Shown here piece by piece: positions 47,216 to 57,883 of a stretch of DNA of 60,000 bases. The stretch lies in NCBI GenBank assembly GCA_037447655.1, contig JBBHKE010003430.1, positions 389,822-449,821 of the forward strand, given 5' to 3'. Source of the stretch: Zygnema cylindricum (Eukaryota > Streptophyta > Zygnematophyceae > Zygnematales > Zygnemataceae). Within the stretch, counting starts at the first letter, position 1. Each line of letters starts with the position of its first letter. The notes beneath the pieces are model-generated. The model did no database searches and had not been told where the DNA came from. It was given only the letters and a program-made list of their open reading frames with translations. The position numbers were made by a program, and so were the translations under genes.

Positions 47216-47607
47216 ATGATGATGATGACGATGATGATGATGATGATAATGATGATGTTGATGATGATGATGGTGATGATGATGATGATGATATTGATTA
47301 TGATGATGTAACGATGATGATGTAATGATGATGATGATGATGATGGTGTAATGATGATGATGATGTTGATGATAATGATGATGATGATGATAATGATGAT
47401 AATGACGACGATGATGATGATGATGATGATAATGATGTTGATGAGAATGATGATGATGTTGATGATGTGATGATGAAGATGATGATAATGTGATAATGAT
47501 GATGATGATGATGATGTAATGATAACAATGATGATGTTAACAATGATGATGATGACAATGATGATGATGTTGACAATGATTGTGATGATGATGATGATGA
47601 TGATGTA
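46965..47607. repeat. (GAT)n / (GATAAT)n array, ~640 bp
   Basis: Long GATGATGAT repeat with AAT, GAC, GTT and GTAAT variants. Poly-Met and poly-Ser/His frames are artefacts. Confidence 0.95.
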
Positions 47608-47664
47608 ATCAAAGTATCACCAAAACAAAGTATTCAAAGTATTTGTATTGTATTCTAAAAAAAA

Positions 47665-48320
47665 AAAAAAAAACAATGTCTGTAATATTGGTCATATAAA
47701 AAAAACAAAGAAATTTAGTACTACCGAAACAAAGCAGTCAAAGTATTTGTGTTGTATTTTAAAAAGCTATTTTTACCAATGTTTGTAATGTTGGTCAGCC
47801 TTTGAGCTGATAATGATGTTCAACAACTTTCTTAGTCTTTAGACTGAGTTGGTTAATCGAAAAAACAAAAAATAAATCAAAGTAACAATGTAATCTAACA
47901 AACAAATATTATGAATGAAAACAAGTGTTTCTAATGTTGGTCAGCCTCCGAGCTAATAATGATGTTTATGCAACCTTTTAAGTCTTAGGACTCAGTTGGT
48001 TGATCACAAAAAAAGAAAAAGAAAAACAAAGTACTCAAAGTAATTTGTCTACGATAATAAACAACGAAAATTAATAAATAATAAGTGATTGTAATGCTAT
48101 TCAGCATTTGAGCTGATAATGATGTTTATGCAACTATCTAGGTCTTCGACTAAAGTGTTTGATCGAAAACAAAAAAAAGTACTTAATGTAACTAACATAT
48201 TCTAATTATCAAAAAATATAAAAGTAAATACGTGTTTGTAGTGTTAATCAGCCATCGAGCTGATAATGATGTTGTTCCAACCTTTTGGGTCGTTGGTCTA
48301 AGATTGGTTGATAAGTCTGA
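47665..48320. repeat. Tandem repeat, ~150-bp unit, four to five copies
   Basis: Units begin near 47781, 47925, 48085 and 48233, each with GTAATGTTGGTCAGCC followed by GAGCTGATAATGATGTT and TTGGTTGATC. A partial unit precedes at 47674. Spacing is about 145-160 bases. Confidence 0.8.
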
Positions 48321-49436
48321 TGTTTTTTTTTTCTTATCATTTTCTTTGTTATGTTTACATTTGTTTCTTTTGTTTTTGTTATGTGACCAAGGTTGTATTG
48401 GGGTTATTTATTTGGTTTGTCTTTTTTTTGTTTTTTTCTTTTGTAAAATTACGTATTGATAAAAAAAAATGAAATATATATATATATGCAACACCTTAAT
48501 ATAAAATAAAGAAAAACCATTAGTATTCTGTTTAAATGAATAATGGTTGAATAATGCTAATGGTTTATCTAGATTTAACATTAAAGTATTTAATACTACA
48601 TTTTACATTCAGTCCAGTCATTCATATCGTTCATTAGATTGAGATCGAACGCTCAAATTAATGTGAAACATTTGCGCTTAATCAAACCCCCTACATGAAC
48701 GAAACGCGAATTAAACCATCCACTTGGCATCGTCCTGGTCTTTCCCATGTACAATGCGATAGTACAGTGCGTACCATGTACGAACATCGTACATGAGGCC
48801 AGCACTGAAATTACGGTACACCGTGAATCGTAATTAAAGAAAAGAAAAAATGAGAGTAAAAAAAAAAAAAAATTAGAGTTATGAACGCTAATTTATGTCA
48901 TAGAACTTTTCACAAGGAAGTTTAGTCTAAATTATTTAAGTACTATATATTCGGTTATGTCAGCAATAACTATCTGCGCTGTAATTATAAACACTAAATT
49001 ATGCAGACATACAAAAACTGTCAGTCTGTATATTTTGACGTCATTATGAAGTTAGTACTATTCGTCTCATATATATATATACTATTTGTCTCAACTCATA
49101 TTGTTGTCGTTTAAATATAAACTTTTCACATGTAAATTCATGTAAATGTTCGCACGGACAACAATGTTGTCGACGGACGGAGCTATGCAAACGAGGTTTT
49201 TTTTATATAATTTATATTTTTTGTTTAGTGCAAGTTCACATGCGAGCGCAATTCTATTAAATTATTGTTTGTACATTTTTACTTATAAAAGTACAATTTT
49301 GGACATTCAGTCGTTGTCCGTACTCCACACTATTTAAAATGAACATATATTACAACTTTTTACGATAATTAAACCTTACCATAAATAGTATAATGAAAAA
49401 GTTAAAATCATTTACTACTCTAACTTCGACTGCATT
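48321..49436. other. Gene-free stretch with a partial MITE end
   Basis: One left end of the CACCGC family (CACCGTGAATCGTAATTA, 48815). No supported gene. Confidence 0.45.
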
Positions 49437-49880
49437 AAAAAACTAAAACTATTCATTATTTTGTAGGCGTACAAAATAAGTGTCAAGTAACCGCATCGAC
49501 AAGGGAAATTAAGTGTGCCGCCGCAGAAATGCATACTCAGATTTCATTCCAAGTCATAAAGACGAAGGAAAATCACAAAAACCTGTTTGTACATATTCAA
49601 GAAATATGTGAATACAAACTATAGGTTTTGTTTAATTAGCGTCAATTGCTATGTTTTCGACTTTCTCAAATATTTAAATAGTGCAGTGTAAAAAATGGAT
49701 CACTTCGTACGAAAACTGCTCATTATTTTGAAAAGGCGTACAGAATAAGCTTCAAATAAAGGCGTCGGCAAAGGAAATCGAGTGCGTCGCCATGAAAAAG
49801 CGCACTCGGATTTGAATCCTAGTCATAAAGACGAGGGAGAATCGCGAGAACTTGTTCTCACATGTTCAAGAGATTATCGC
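49437..49880. repeat. Direct repeat, ~170 bp, 265-bp spacing
   Basis: 49437-49613 and 49702-49880 share TTCATTATTTTG, GGCGTACA, GGAAAT, AGTCATAAAGACGA and CAAGA in the same order, with moderate divergence. Confidence 0.6.
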
Positions 49881-49913
49881 TGCTACATCCAAATTAGTGT
49901 TAAGTGTGTATAA

Positions 49914-50290
49914 AGTACACCTCGAATCGTAATTAGAGTTATGAACGCTACACCATTAATAGTTATTAGCGCATAGAAATTATTAGTGTAAAGAAAAAAT
50001 TAGCGTCATTCATTCTGATTTAGTGCTAAGAGACATGGCAGATTATGGTCCACATCCTTAGGTGTGTGTAAAGTACACCGCGATTTATAATTAGAGTTAT
50101 AAACTCTAATTCGGTCGCCCTAAATTTCGATTCTATCACATTAAATAGAGTAGGTAATTCTGAAATAACCTTTATACTATTTAAGGTAAGGTTTAATTAA
50201 CGTATAATAATTCTAATATACTGCCGTTTGAAATAGTGTGGGGTACGGTCGGTGTCTCACGGTATAGTGTGCGGTTAACGAGGCGTGATG
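49914..50290. repeat. Nested fragments of the CACCGC MITE family
   Basis: Two left-end sequences (49916 CACCTCGAATCGTAATTAG; 50077 CACCGCGATTTATAATTAG) lie about 160 bases apart. The segment at 50236 matches one inside the 508-bp MITE at 23568. No complete element could be delimited. Confidence 0.5.
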
Positions 50291-50339
50291 TGACGCAATC
50301 GCACGCGCCAAAATTAAAAGAACAATGCTGTACGTTGTT

Positions 50340-50880
50340 GTCCATAGCCATTTCTAGCCATGGATTCACCCTCGGAAGCACCACAGACTACCCAAAAACA
50401 GCCTACTTTCAATCAACACAGAATTCTACAGAAATATGAAAACAAGCTGAAACTATATCAACACATATTATCTAGGCTTTAGAATAACCTCACAAAGCTT
50501 CAGACAAATATAATAAACAGAGTGATCACATCATCTAGTCAAAGTTGTAGAAAAACAGTCTGCCAGAACTTTGATAAAACAGACTAACTTCAAAATGAAG
50601 TAAAACACAGACCAGGCTTACAATAGGCCCGCAAATCTGTGACAATATTAAAAATATAAAGAGGAACACACATGCAGAATTTCAGATAATTCTGCCAACA
50701 GATCTGAGAGTAATCCTCAGATAAAATTACCAAAAATAACCATAAACAGTTTTTGGTCCAAAAGGTTCCTATGTCTTGAAATGACTAAGTCCTGAAATGA
50801 CTAAGTCCTACAATATGTACACTCAGGCTTACTACTAAATGAACGGAGGCATACCAGCCGTACGTAATTTACCATCTATT
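50340..50880 (-). repeat. LTR-retrotransposon leader-like sequence, inverted copy
   Basis: Read on the minus strand, it follows the same word order as 59500-59820: CGGCTGGTATGCCTCCG, AGGACTTAG, CAGATCTGTT, GCAGAATTA, then a leader ending in an ATG near 50356. The shared layout suggests the LTR/leader of one retrotransposon family. No gag domain was recognised after this ATG. Confidence 0.4.
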
Positions 50881-51800
50881 TAAATTAATGTGAGTATACC
50901 TGAGTAATTTAAGGTATGTCAAAAAAATGTAATTCTACACTAATAACTAATTCACAAAAAGACAAATCAATGTTAAATCAAATATCTACAACGAAACCTT
51001 GTAAAATAGCGGCAGACGCCGTTCGCCTTCCACGTGTAACACAAACCACTTGCCTAATTGAAACTTGTACGTCCCAAATATTTTCTGTACGAGACCGTGT
51101 CATTTGCCATAAAATGCCGTTCAATACATTTCACTTCCACTTGCCAAATAAGATGCTCCGTACTTGCGGCTTCCTTTTTCATAAATATGCCTGTCGCATT
51201 ATGTTTCGTACGGCCGTTGTACATTTTTAAACCCTTCGAATATTTCAGATCGGATCGCTTCGCGATCCGCCGTCCATTTCAATTACGTATTCCGCACCAC
51301 TCAATTTCTATTTCATACGTTCACTCCCCCAATCCGCAAATCCATTCAAACCTCCACAATAAATTCATTTATCATATTATGCACAAAACGTCGCGTGCGC
51401 ACAAATTGTGGCGTACGCACGAAACTAACATTTCAAAACAACATACGTAAGATATATGTATGAGTATCAAATGTTAAAATACTTAATATAAAGTTAATAC
51501 TCATATAACTTTAATACTTATATAAATAATAAAAAATAACAATAATATTAATTTAATCTAATTATTAATAATTGTTTCACGTGTGTCCGTACCAAGCCAT
51601 CGTATTTCATCCGTACAGCAACATATAATTTTTACCGCTCGAGACCCCCAAACAAAATGGGACGCTTAAAAAAAAATAAAAATGGACGCTCCTCCCTCTC
51701 TCTCTCTCTCTCCCTCTCCTTCCCTCTCCCTCCCTCTCCCTCCCTCCCTGCATGCATTTATTTTACAATTTAGCATCAAATTATTTCTGAGCAAAATTTA
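50881..51800. other. Gene-free stretch
   Basis: No supported gene. A perfect small hairpin (GGATCGCTTCGCGATCC) lies near 51250, and a CT microsatellite at 51690-51750. Confidence 0.45.
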
Positions 51801-51825
51801 AGGGAGTTGTTTTTCTTTATTTTCC

Positions 51826-52050
51826 ATTTACCCCCTTTTTCGAGGTCTCTCCTCCTTTTATATTTTAGCTTTTGTGGTCTCCTTTTTTCTTTTACCCCTT
51901 TTTTCGAGGTCTCTCCTCCTTTTTTATTTAAGCTTTTGTGGTCCCCTTTTTTCTTTTCCTCTTTCTTCTCTTCTCTCATTTTATTTATAATTATAATTTT
52001 CCTCCTCTTTTCTCTCTTTTCTCCTTTTTTTTCTCTTTTTTTTCCCTTTT
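51826..52050. repeat. Pyrimidine-rich tandem duplication next to bacterial DNA
   Basis: A unit of about 65 bases containing TTTTTTCGAGGTCTCTCCTCC and AGCTTTTGTGGTC is duplicated in tandem. It is followed by a CT/T-rich run that ends exactly where bacterial ftsQ sequence begins. Confidence 0.75.
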
Positions 52051-52466
52051 GATATTCGAAAAAGAATTGAGGATAACCCTTGGATAAAAATAGCCTTAGT
52101 GAAAAGAAAGTTACCGGACACGTTATCTGTAACGATTACTGAGCGAACGCCAATTGCTATTTGGCAATTTAAGCAAAAAATGTATTTAATTTATGAAGAA
52201 GGTAATCGAATCAGCTCAAAAAATGTAGAAAAATTTGGAGATTTAATACACGTTGTGGGTCAGGATGCAAATGTCTATACTTGTAGTCTTTGTGAAGATT
52301 TGGAGAAGCATCCTTCTTTGGCAAAAAAAGTTGTTTCTGCTGTACGTTATGGTCAAAGAAGATGGGATCTAAATCTGATCAGAAAATAAACGTTAAAATG
52401 CCGGAAAAGGGCTTTCAAGAGGCTTATGATTATCTAAAATCATTAAACAAAAAAGGCAAAATTTTT
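52051..52466 (+). pseudogene. ftsQ: FtsQ fragment (bacterial cell division), Rickettsiaceae-like
   Basis: The frame from 52051 reads DIRKRIEDNPWIKIALVKRK, then SVTITERTPIAIW, IYEEGNRISSKNVEKFG and YGQRRWDLNLI. This is the POTRA/FtsQ domain of the inner-membrane divisome protein, which bridges early and late division proteins in bacteria. A one-base loss at about 52388 (A-run) puts VKMPEKGFQEAYDYLKSLN into another frame. The N-terminal membrane helix and C-terminus are missing; sequence ends abruptly near 52466. The wording closely follows rickettsial FtsQ as I know it. It is bracketed by plant-type DNA on the left and an unrelated bacterial fragment on the right. Confidence 0.75.
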
Positions 52467-52534
52467 TTTTCTCATATTGTCGATTACTGCATTGGACATA
52501 TTAAAACATGAAGACGGGTTGATATCTATTAACT

Positions 52535-52845
52535 GATGCCAGTGTAGTATATTCATTTTGTGCATCATAGAATCACGTATAATACCGGCATTGTTAATTA
52601 GTACATATACAAGTTTTCCTGCATCTTTTATAATTGCAGCAATATTCTTTTTACATTCTTCAAAATCTGCTACGTTCCAAGGTCTAACTTTGATCTTATG
52701 CTTTTTAGAGAATTCTTCTGCAATTGATGATTTTGCTCGAAATTTGCTATATCCTCGTATCCATTCTCTTTTAAAGCAACTGAAATTGCTGCGCTAATAC
52801 CCCTTGTTCCACCTGTAATAACAGCTAATTTACAGCTAAAATCTT
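52535..52845 (-). pseudogene. phaB: Acetoacetyl-CoA reductase (SDR) fragment, bacterial
   Basis: The minus strand encodes the Rossmann start KLAVITGGTRGISAAISVAL, with one Gly of the TGxxxGI motif changed to Ser. After a shift near 52737 come EEFSKKHKIKVRPWNVADF and then the SDR motif LINNAGIIRDSMMHKM. These match PhaB-type NADPH-dependent acetoacetyl-CoA reductases, used in polyhydroxybutyrate synthesis and present in many Rickettsiaceae. The catalytic Tyr-x3-Lys half is absent because the fragment ends after NNAG. Its strand is opposite to its bacterial neighbours, so the block is not a simple colinear piece. Confidence 0.7.
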
Positions 52846-53690
52846 TGTAATAAATGATGAAACTCCAAATGCTTTTACTGTAGGTGGCTCAATAGTTTTT
52901 ATTCATAGTGGTTTAATAACAAAATTTCTTGATCTGGATGTGCTGCGAGGAGTAGCAGCTCATGAAATCGGTCATATATTAGGGCAGCATAAAAGTAGAA
53001 GACAGGAAGTGATAGACAATTATAGATTACTTGCTATGGGTAGCGCAGTACTAGGTCTTGCTACGGCTATAGGTAGTGGATCTCCGGGTATTGCTGTTAT
53101 GATGGCAGGGAGTCATGTTGCTAAAAGATCAGTCCAGGCATATTCGAGAACCTTTGAATCTAGTGCTGACCAGATGGCTTTAAAATTGCTTGAAAAAGGC
53201 ATATTCGAGAACCTTTGAATCTAGTTCTGACCAGATGGCTTTAAAATTGCTTGAAAAAGGCATCACAGTAGTATAGGCATGATCAATTTTTTGAGAAAAC
53301 AAGAATTGATTCAAGGAGCGATTTAGTTAATCCTTATGAACAAACACATCCGCTAAGCCAGGAAAGATTAGTTGTGTTAAAAAACTATAATAAAAAGTCG
53401 AAATTTCATACAAGCCAAAATAATAAAGAGATAATAGACAGGTTTCGTAGAGCCTCAGTAAAATTAGCAGCTTATACGAGAGAGCTAAATATACTGCCGC
53501 AATGTGACTATCAGGAAGGGATAGACGAACTTAACCTCTATACCAAGGCTATAAAATGTTTTAGAACCGGTAATTTTAATAATGCTTTAAAAAATATCGA
53601 TGTGTTATTAAAGCAACATCCTAAAGACCCTTATTATCATGAGCTAAAAGCTCAATTTTTTTTTTTTTCCAATACCCAAAAAAAGCTAGG
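52846..53690 (+). pseudogene. M48 zinc metalloprotease with TPR-like tail, bacterial
   Basis: The frame from about 52846 reads PNAFTVGGSIVFIHSGLI, then the zinc motif AAHEIGHILGQHKS (HExxH) and a Gly-rich hydrophobic stretch. SRTFESSADQMALKLLEK follows, containing the distal Glu ligand region of M48 proteases (ES-x-AD). A 61-bp tandem duplication (53137-53197 / 53198-53258) causes a shift and stop. Further shifts split MINFLRKQELIQG from NPYEQTHPLSQERL, and the remainder (53374-53660) has a TPR-like AIKCFRTGNFNNALKNIDVL. The family (YfgC/BepA-like) handles envelope protein quality control. The end merges into a T-run at about 53660. Confidence 0.75.
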
Positions 53691-53695
53691 TAATT

Positions 53696-55135
53696 ATGGC
53701 TAAAGAGAATAACATTGCAGAACCAGAAAAAGTTCAAACCGATCTTCCCGAAGTTGAGCAAGAATTATCTAAAGTAGCAACGAATCCAAAACATAGCATA
53801 ATAATTTTGGTTGTGGTTGCTGGGGTTTTTCTCCATTTATTCTTTAACTTATTTGTCGATTCTGGAGATACTCCAAAACAGACTTCCAATCCGATCCCTG
53901 ATAATGTTGTAAAACCAGTTCAGATTCCTGTTTATACTGCTATTCCGGCTATACCAGCTCTTCCTACTCCTCCAAAACTAGAAGACCCAGCATTACCTCC
54001 TCCTCCTCCTGTACCAGCTACTCAAGATGTGATGCCTCCGTCGCCCTTTTCTCAAGATAAAACACCTTTGCCGATGCCGGAGAGTTCTAAGGATGTTAAT
54101 TTGTCACCTGCTAATCTAACCCTTCTGCTTGAAATAAGATCTCAAAGTGATGAAGCAAAGAAAAAGTTAGAAGCAAAAAGAAAATCAGCAATAGTTTTAA
54201 TTGCTGGAGCTCCAAAACCTAAAACACCAGAACAGATAGAACAAGAGACCGATTTTAAGCACAGGGGTGATATGCACCTTATTCTTGGTAGGGGGGAAAT
54301 GCTGGATGCAATTATTGAGTCTGCTGTCAACACAGATTTTGGGGGAGAAATTCGGGCTATTATAAGTAGAGATGTTTATTCTAAATGGGGACGTAATATA
54401 CTTATACCCAAAGGCTCAAGAGTGGTTGGTACATATAATATTGGGACTAATGGAGCTTACGGCAGCATTGCAATTGAATGGACAAGAATAGATTTGTCAA
54501 CAACGGGGTATACCATAAATTTTGGTGGTACAGGGATGGATAATCTCGGTAGGAAAGGACAACAAGTTTAAAGAACGTTTCAGCAATGTTGTGTTGAGAT
54601 CAGCATTTAATACTGCCCTTGCAAGCACCCTGTTACCATAGTAAAACCGGTGGAAAGCTCTCAGTCTCCTTCGACTCAATCAGCAGCAGCCTTAACGACT
54701 TTGACCAGCACTACGAGTATTTCTACTCAAGCAGGGCTTACTGATACTCATAAATTTACGCAAATTTGTACAACTGTACCCACTGCTATAGCAGATAAAA
54801 CCTCAACTCTTTATACTTCTATAAATACAGCTTGTACTACTACACCAGTCCAGCAGGCTAGTGCAACTGATGCTCAAAAACTTGCTGCTCTTGTTAGTGC
54901 TATCACTACTGTCTGTATTACAGCTTCACAGACAAGTACTGCAAGTACTACTCCATTTCAGACGCAAACAACATCTAATTAGGCATTTAAGGACGTTACT
55001 GATCTTGCGAAAGAGTTATTGGAAAAACATAAATTTGATCCAACAATTACTATGGACCAGGGAACTCTAATCAAGATTTATGTAAACAAAGATTATAAAT
55101 TTCCTAAAGCAGCAATTAAAAATGTAATGAAATGA
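53696..55135 (+). pseudogene. virB10: VirB10, type IV secretion channel protein, Rickettsiaceae-like
   Basis: Starts MAKENNIAEPEKVQTDLPE, with one membrane helix at residues ~33-53 (IIILVVVAGVFLHLFF) and a Pro-rich periplasmic linker (~85-120). The conserved C-terminal barrel domain includes HLILGRGEMLDAIIESAVN, VYSKWGRNILIPKGSRVVG and YGSIAIEWTRI. Small deletions near 54555 and 54640 shift the frame around KFKERFSNVVLRSAF. The Thr/Ala-rich rickettsial insert (TQICTTVPTAIADKTSTLY) and the end DQGTLIKIYVNKDY follow. A TAG at 54980 replaces an expected Gln codon. VirB10 spans the cell envelope and gates the secretion channel. The span of about 480 codons matches the rickettsial protein, so the whole gene was transferred. 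Confidence 0.85.
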
Positions 55136-55322
55136 GTTTTGCAGGACTAGAAACATATCTATTACCCTTTAAAAAGATATATGCCGAGGAAGGGGTAAAC
55201 GAGCTTATGATAAATAAACCAGGAGAGGTTTGGGTTGAAAAAGCCGGAGATCTTAGAATGGAATCATTACCTGAGATAGATATAGATTATTTATTAGGTT
55301 TTGGTAGGTTGAATAAAAAGTA
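55132..55322 (+). pseudogene. virB11: VirB11 ATPase, N-terminal fragment
   Basis: ATG at 55132 overlaps the virB10 stop (ATGA), the arrangement seen in the rickettsial vir operon. The product begins MSFAGLETYLLPFKKIYAEE, then GVNELMINKPGEVWVEKAGD, matching the N-terminal domain of VirB11 hexameric ATPases. Similarity stops after DYLLGFGRL (~55310), and the frame then closes with a TAA at 55321-55323, where AT-rich host-like sequence starts. The nucleotide-binding domain (Walker A) is absent, so no function is possible. Confidence 0.8.
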
Positions 55323-55428
55323 AAGTAATAAAAATTTAATATTCAAAACACTATATATATATAAAGCAAAAATCAGAAATTCATCCACACTAGTTCCGGT
55401 GTCTCACCTCAGCGGAAGCCCTCCTCAC

Positions 55429-55571
55429 ATAACTGATAAAAGCAGCGATACTTTCTTTCCGGATTTGGAATCTGTACCACTCTCGATCTCTCCAAAAGGT
55501 ACAATGTAATGGCGGCTCCAGAAACTCGTCCTTTCTTTTCGAATTGGATTTCAATATATTTTCTAAACCGG
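55429..55571 (-). CDS. Myosin motor-domain exon (plant class XI-like)
   Basis: After a TTTTTTACAG acceptor, the minus strand encodes 47 codons: [20 protein letters not shown], then [18 protein letters not shown] and CFYQL, before a GTGAGG donor. This is the switch I border and following strand of the myosin head (usual form SSRFGKFxEIQFD...[14 protein letters not shown]...ERNYHCFYQLC). The split Ser codon before RF and split Cys codon after YQL fit introns expected in plant myosin XI genes. Arg replaces Gly in RFGK, and Leu replaces Arg in IRTYLLE. Other motor exons were not found in the window, so this is either one exon of a long-intron gene or an isolated fragment. Rickettsial DNA begins about 107 bases downstream in gene direction. 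Confidence 0.75.
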
Positions 55572-55579
55572 CTGTAAAA

Positions 55580-55750
55580 AAGAGAGAGGGAGGAGGGAGG
55601 AGGGAGGAGGGAGGAGGGAGAGAGGGAGGGAGGGAGAGAGGGTGAGAGAGAAGGAGACTGAGGGAGGGAGGGTGAGAGAGGAGGAGACTGAGGGAGGGAG
55701 GGTGAGAGAAAATAGGGAAGGTGAGATGGAGGGAAAGAGGGAGGGAGAGA
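55580..55750. repeat. GA-rich microsatellite in the intron upstream of the myosin exon
   Basis: GGAGGGAGGA and GAGAGAGG units, including a duplicated GGAGACTGAGGGAGGGAGGG unit. No coding role. Confidence 0.9.
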
Positions 55751-56219
55751 ATTCGGAGGCAAGTTCGTCTCACCTTTAGGAGGCAGGTGAGGTAAGAAGG
55801 GCGAGGACGTTTCGTCAAAATTACAAAAAAGTTTTAAGTTTTCAATTTTTACGTTCTATTTTACATGATTTTGATTGGCTTTTCGTTTATGGGTTATCAT
55901 TTTCAAAAATTTATGTACAGTACGGATCATTCATTCGGGATAACACTTCATGTTTTTTCAAAGTCGGATTTTTGCATTCCGAAAAGGGTTCCCGGAAAAA
56001 AATATGACTTACCACAGTTGTCAAGTTTTGACGCACTTGACCGTACGTTTTTGTCCTTCGCTAATCTCCAAATCGTATATTTTGTCCGTCACTACGCTCC
56101 AAAAAGGTTGACAGCCGAGCAGTCGGTCAGTTTGGCGCCTCTGTTTTTGTATTTTTGCGAAATATATAGTACGACATTATGCGTTTCCTTATATAATTCA
56201 TCATCCATTCCGGTGTGAA
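55751..56219. other. Gene-free stretch
   Basis: No myosin or other coding similarity found. Confidence 0.4.
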
Positions 56220-57883
56220 TGCAGCATATGTGCGAAAATGAAATCGGAACTTTGAAAAGTGACGGTTGTAGACGTAGGTACAACTTTGTGACGATTGACG
56301 ATGACTACGAAACTTCCGACAATCGGTGACGCCAACAAAAATAGCGACGGTTGTAGACGTCTAGATTTTTGTAATTTTGTGACATGGCAGATTTTTAGGG
56401 TTTTGTGACATTGTGACGCCATGCTCACTTGTGACAACGTCGACGTCACAAAATTCAAGAACTTTCTGCCATGGCTATCCGATTTCGTTTTTCCGACTTT
56501 TCACAATCGACTTGCCATAAAAATATACATAAAGGTAGTCAAAAGAATAACTTTTTAAATATCTTTCATTTAATACCAGTAATGTTGTGCCTCATTCTAA
56601 AAAGTGAGAGATAAAAGCGATAGTGTGAGAGGGAGAGAGGAGAAGCGACGACGACGCAAAATTCTGCAAAGGACCCATGAATGAAAGTGGAGGTCCTAAG
56701 ACCCCTGCAGATTTTTTTCCGTACATGCACGTGAAGGGCAGGGAGAAAAATAGCGAGTGCTCTCCCTCGTCCGAAAAATTTCCACGCGTGTGGCGCGTGC
56801 GTGGGCCGTTTTGCATTCGTTGTTTGGGCGGTACTTTCTCTGAAATCACCTCGCGAGGTGATTTTTGATAAAGTTTTTTGACTGGCTGGATTCTCTTGCC
56901 CGGAGGTCGAAAAAAGGAAAAAGCCAAAATTTGTTATTATGACGACAAACATGAAGTACATTCAAAGTATCGACTTGACGTTTGCTGTACTTTTCAAGAC
57001 TTGATTTTTTTGTACGGCTAAAGTTTTTCTCGTACGGAACTGCGTTTTGGGTGAAAACGACGAAATAAAGTCAATACTTTAACACATGGGGACGTACCCT
57101 TAGGGTGCGTCTCTACGTACTTCAAACTTAGAGAATTTACTTTGTTTTTTAGCGCAGATCTAGCGGACCCGGATTTTAAGTGTCCATATGTGTAACACCG
57201 AAATTGTTACCTAAGGGTGTGACGATTGTATACGCTGATAATGCCCGTGACGGCTGTCAACGTCTACAACCTGTGATGGCGCACGCTATTTTTCGTAACT
57301 GCTTATGACGTCGCGTGACTTTTCGTGACATTGTAGACCTACTGCCCTCCAGCCTGTGCTGTTTCACGGTTGAAGAAGATGCGTTTTGCCTTTGCGTCTA
57401 TTGTCGGCTCGACGTGAAATGGCATCGGAACCTTGAGACTCCTACAAAAAAAAAATCCGTACCAAATGGAAACAGACAAAACAAAACAAACTGTGTACTT
57501 CTCTTTGTCGTATCAAACAAAAACGGACAAAACATAGCGAATAGTGTATACTTCCACGTCGCTTGAAATCGTTTAAAAATTTTAGAAAAATACGGCACGC
57601 GCGAATATATGTTCCTATTTGTTTATAGAAAATCCCTAATTTTATAACACATAGCGCATGTGTTTTAAACATAAGGTTGAAGATGACGTTTTTTGTCGTC
57701 GAAGTGGGTCGAAAAACACAAGACGACAACATGTAGTACATCTTATATTCGATGATGACGCAAAATGTACTTCTATTTTTCTCTATTTTTTTGTACGGTT
57801 GAAACTTACGCGGTACGGCTCTAAGTTTTACAGGAAAACGACATAAAAAAACCCTTACTTAAGCACACAGAGACGCACCCCTA
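56220..57883 (+). repeat. Single arm of the long-TIR repeat family
   Basis: Continuous copy of the arm sequence found inverted at 28090-25880 and in part at 24150-24960. Shared words include GTGACGGTTGTAGAC, ATGCTCACTTGTG, GGTACTTTC and TTTCACGGTTGAAGAAGATG. Reading frames across 56592-56927 appear related to the other copy only because the DNA is; differences include shifts, so they are not treated as genes. Confidence 0.7.

Noticed and set aside
45139-47612. Poly-Met, poly-His, poly-Ile and poly-Ser frames
   Set aside because: Products of GAT repeats.
52051-55322. Interpretation as a working bacterial operon or a plain contaminating contig
   Set aside because: Every gene is broken, orientations are mixed, joins are abrupt and plant-type repeats flank both sides. 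Contamination joined by assembly error remains possible and is noted as the refuting test.
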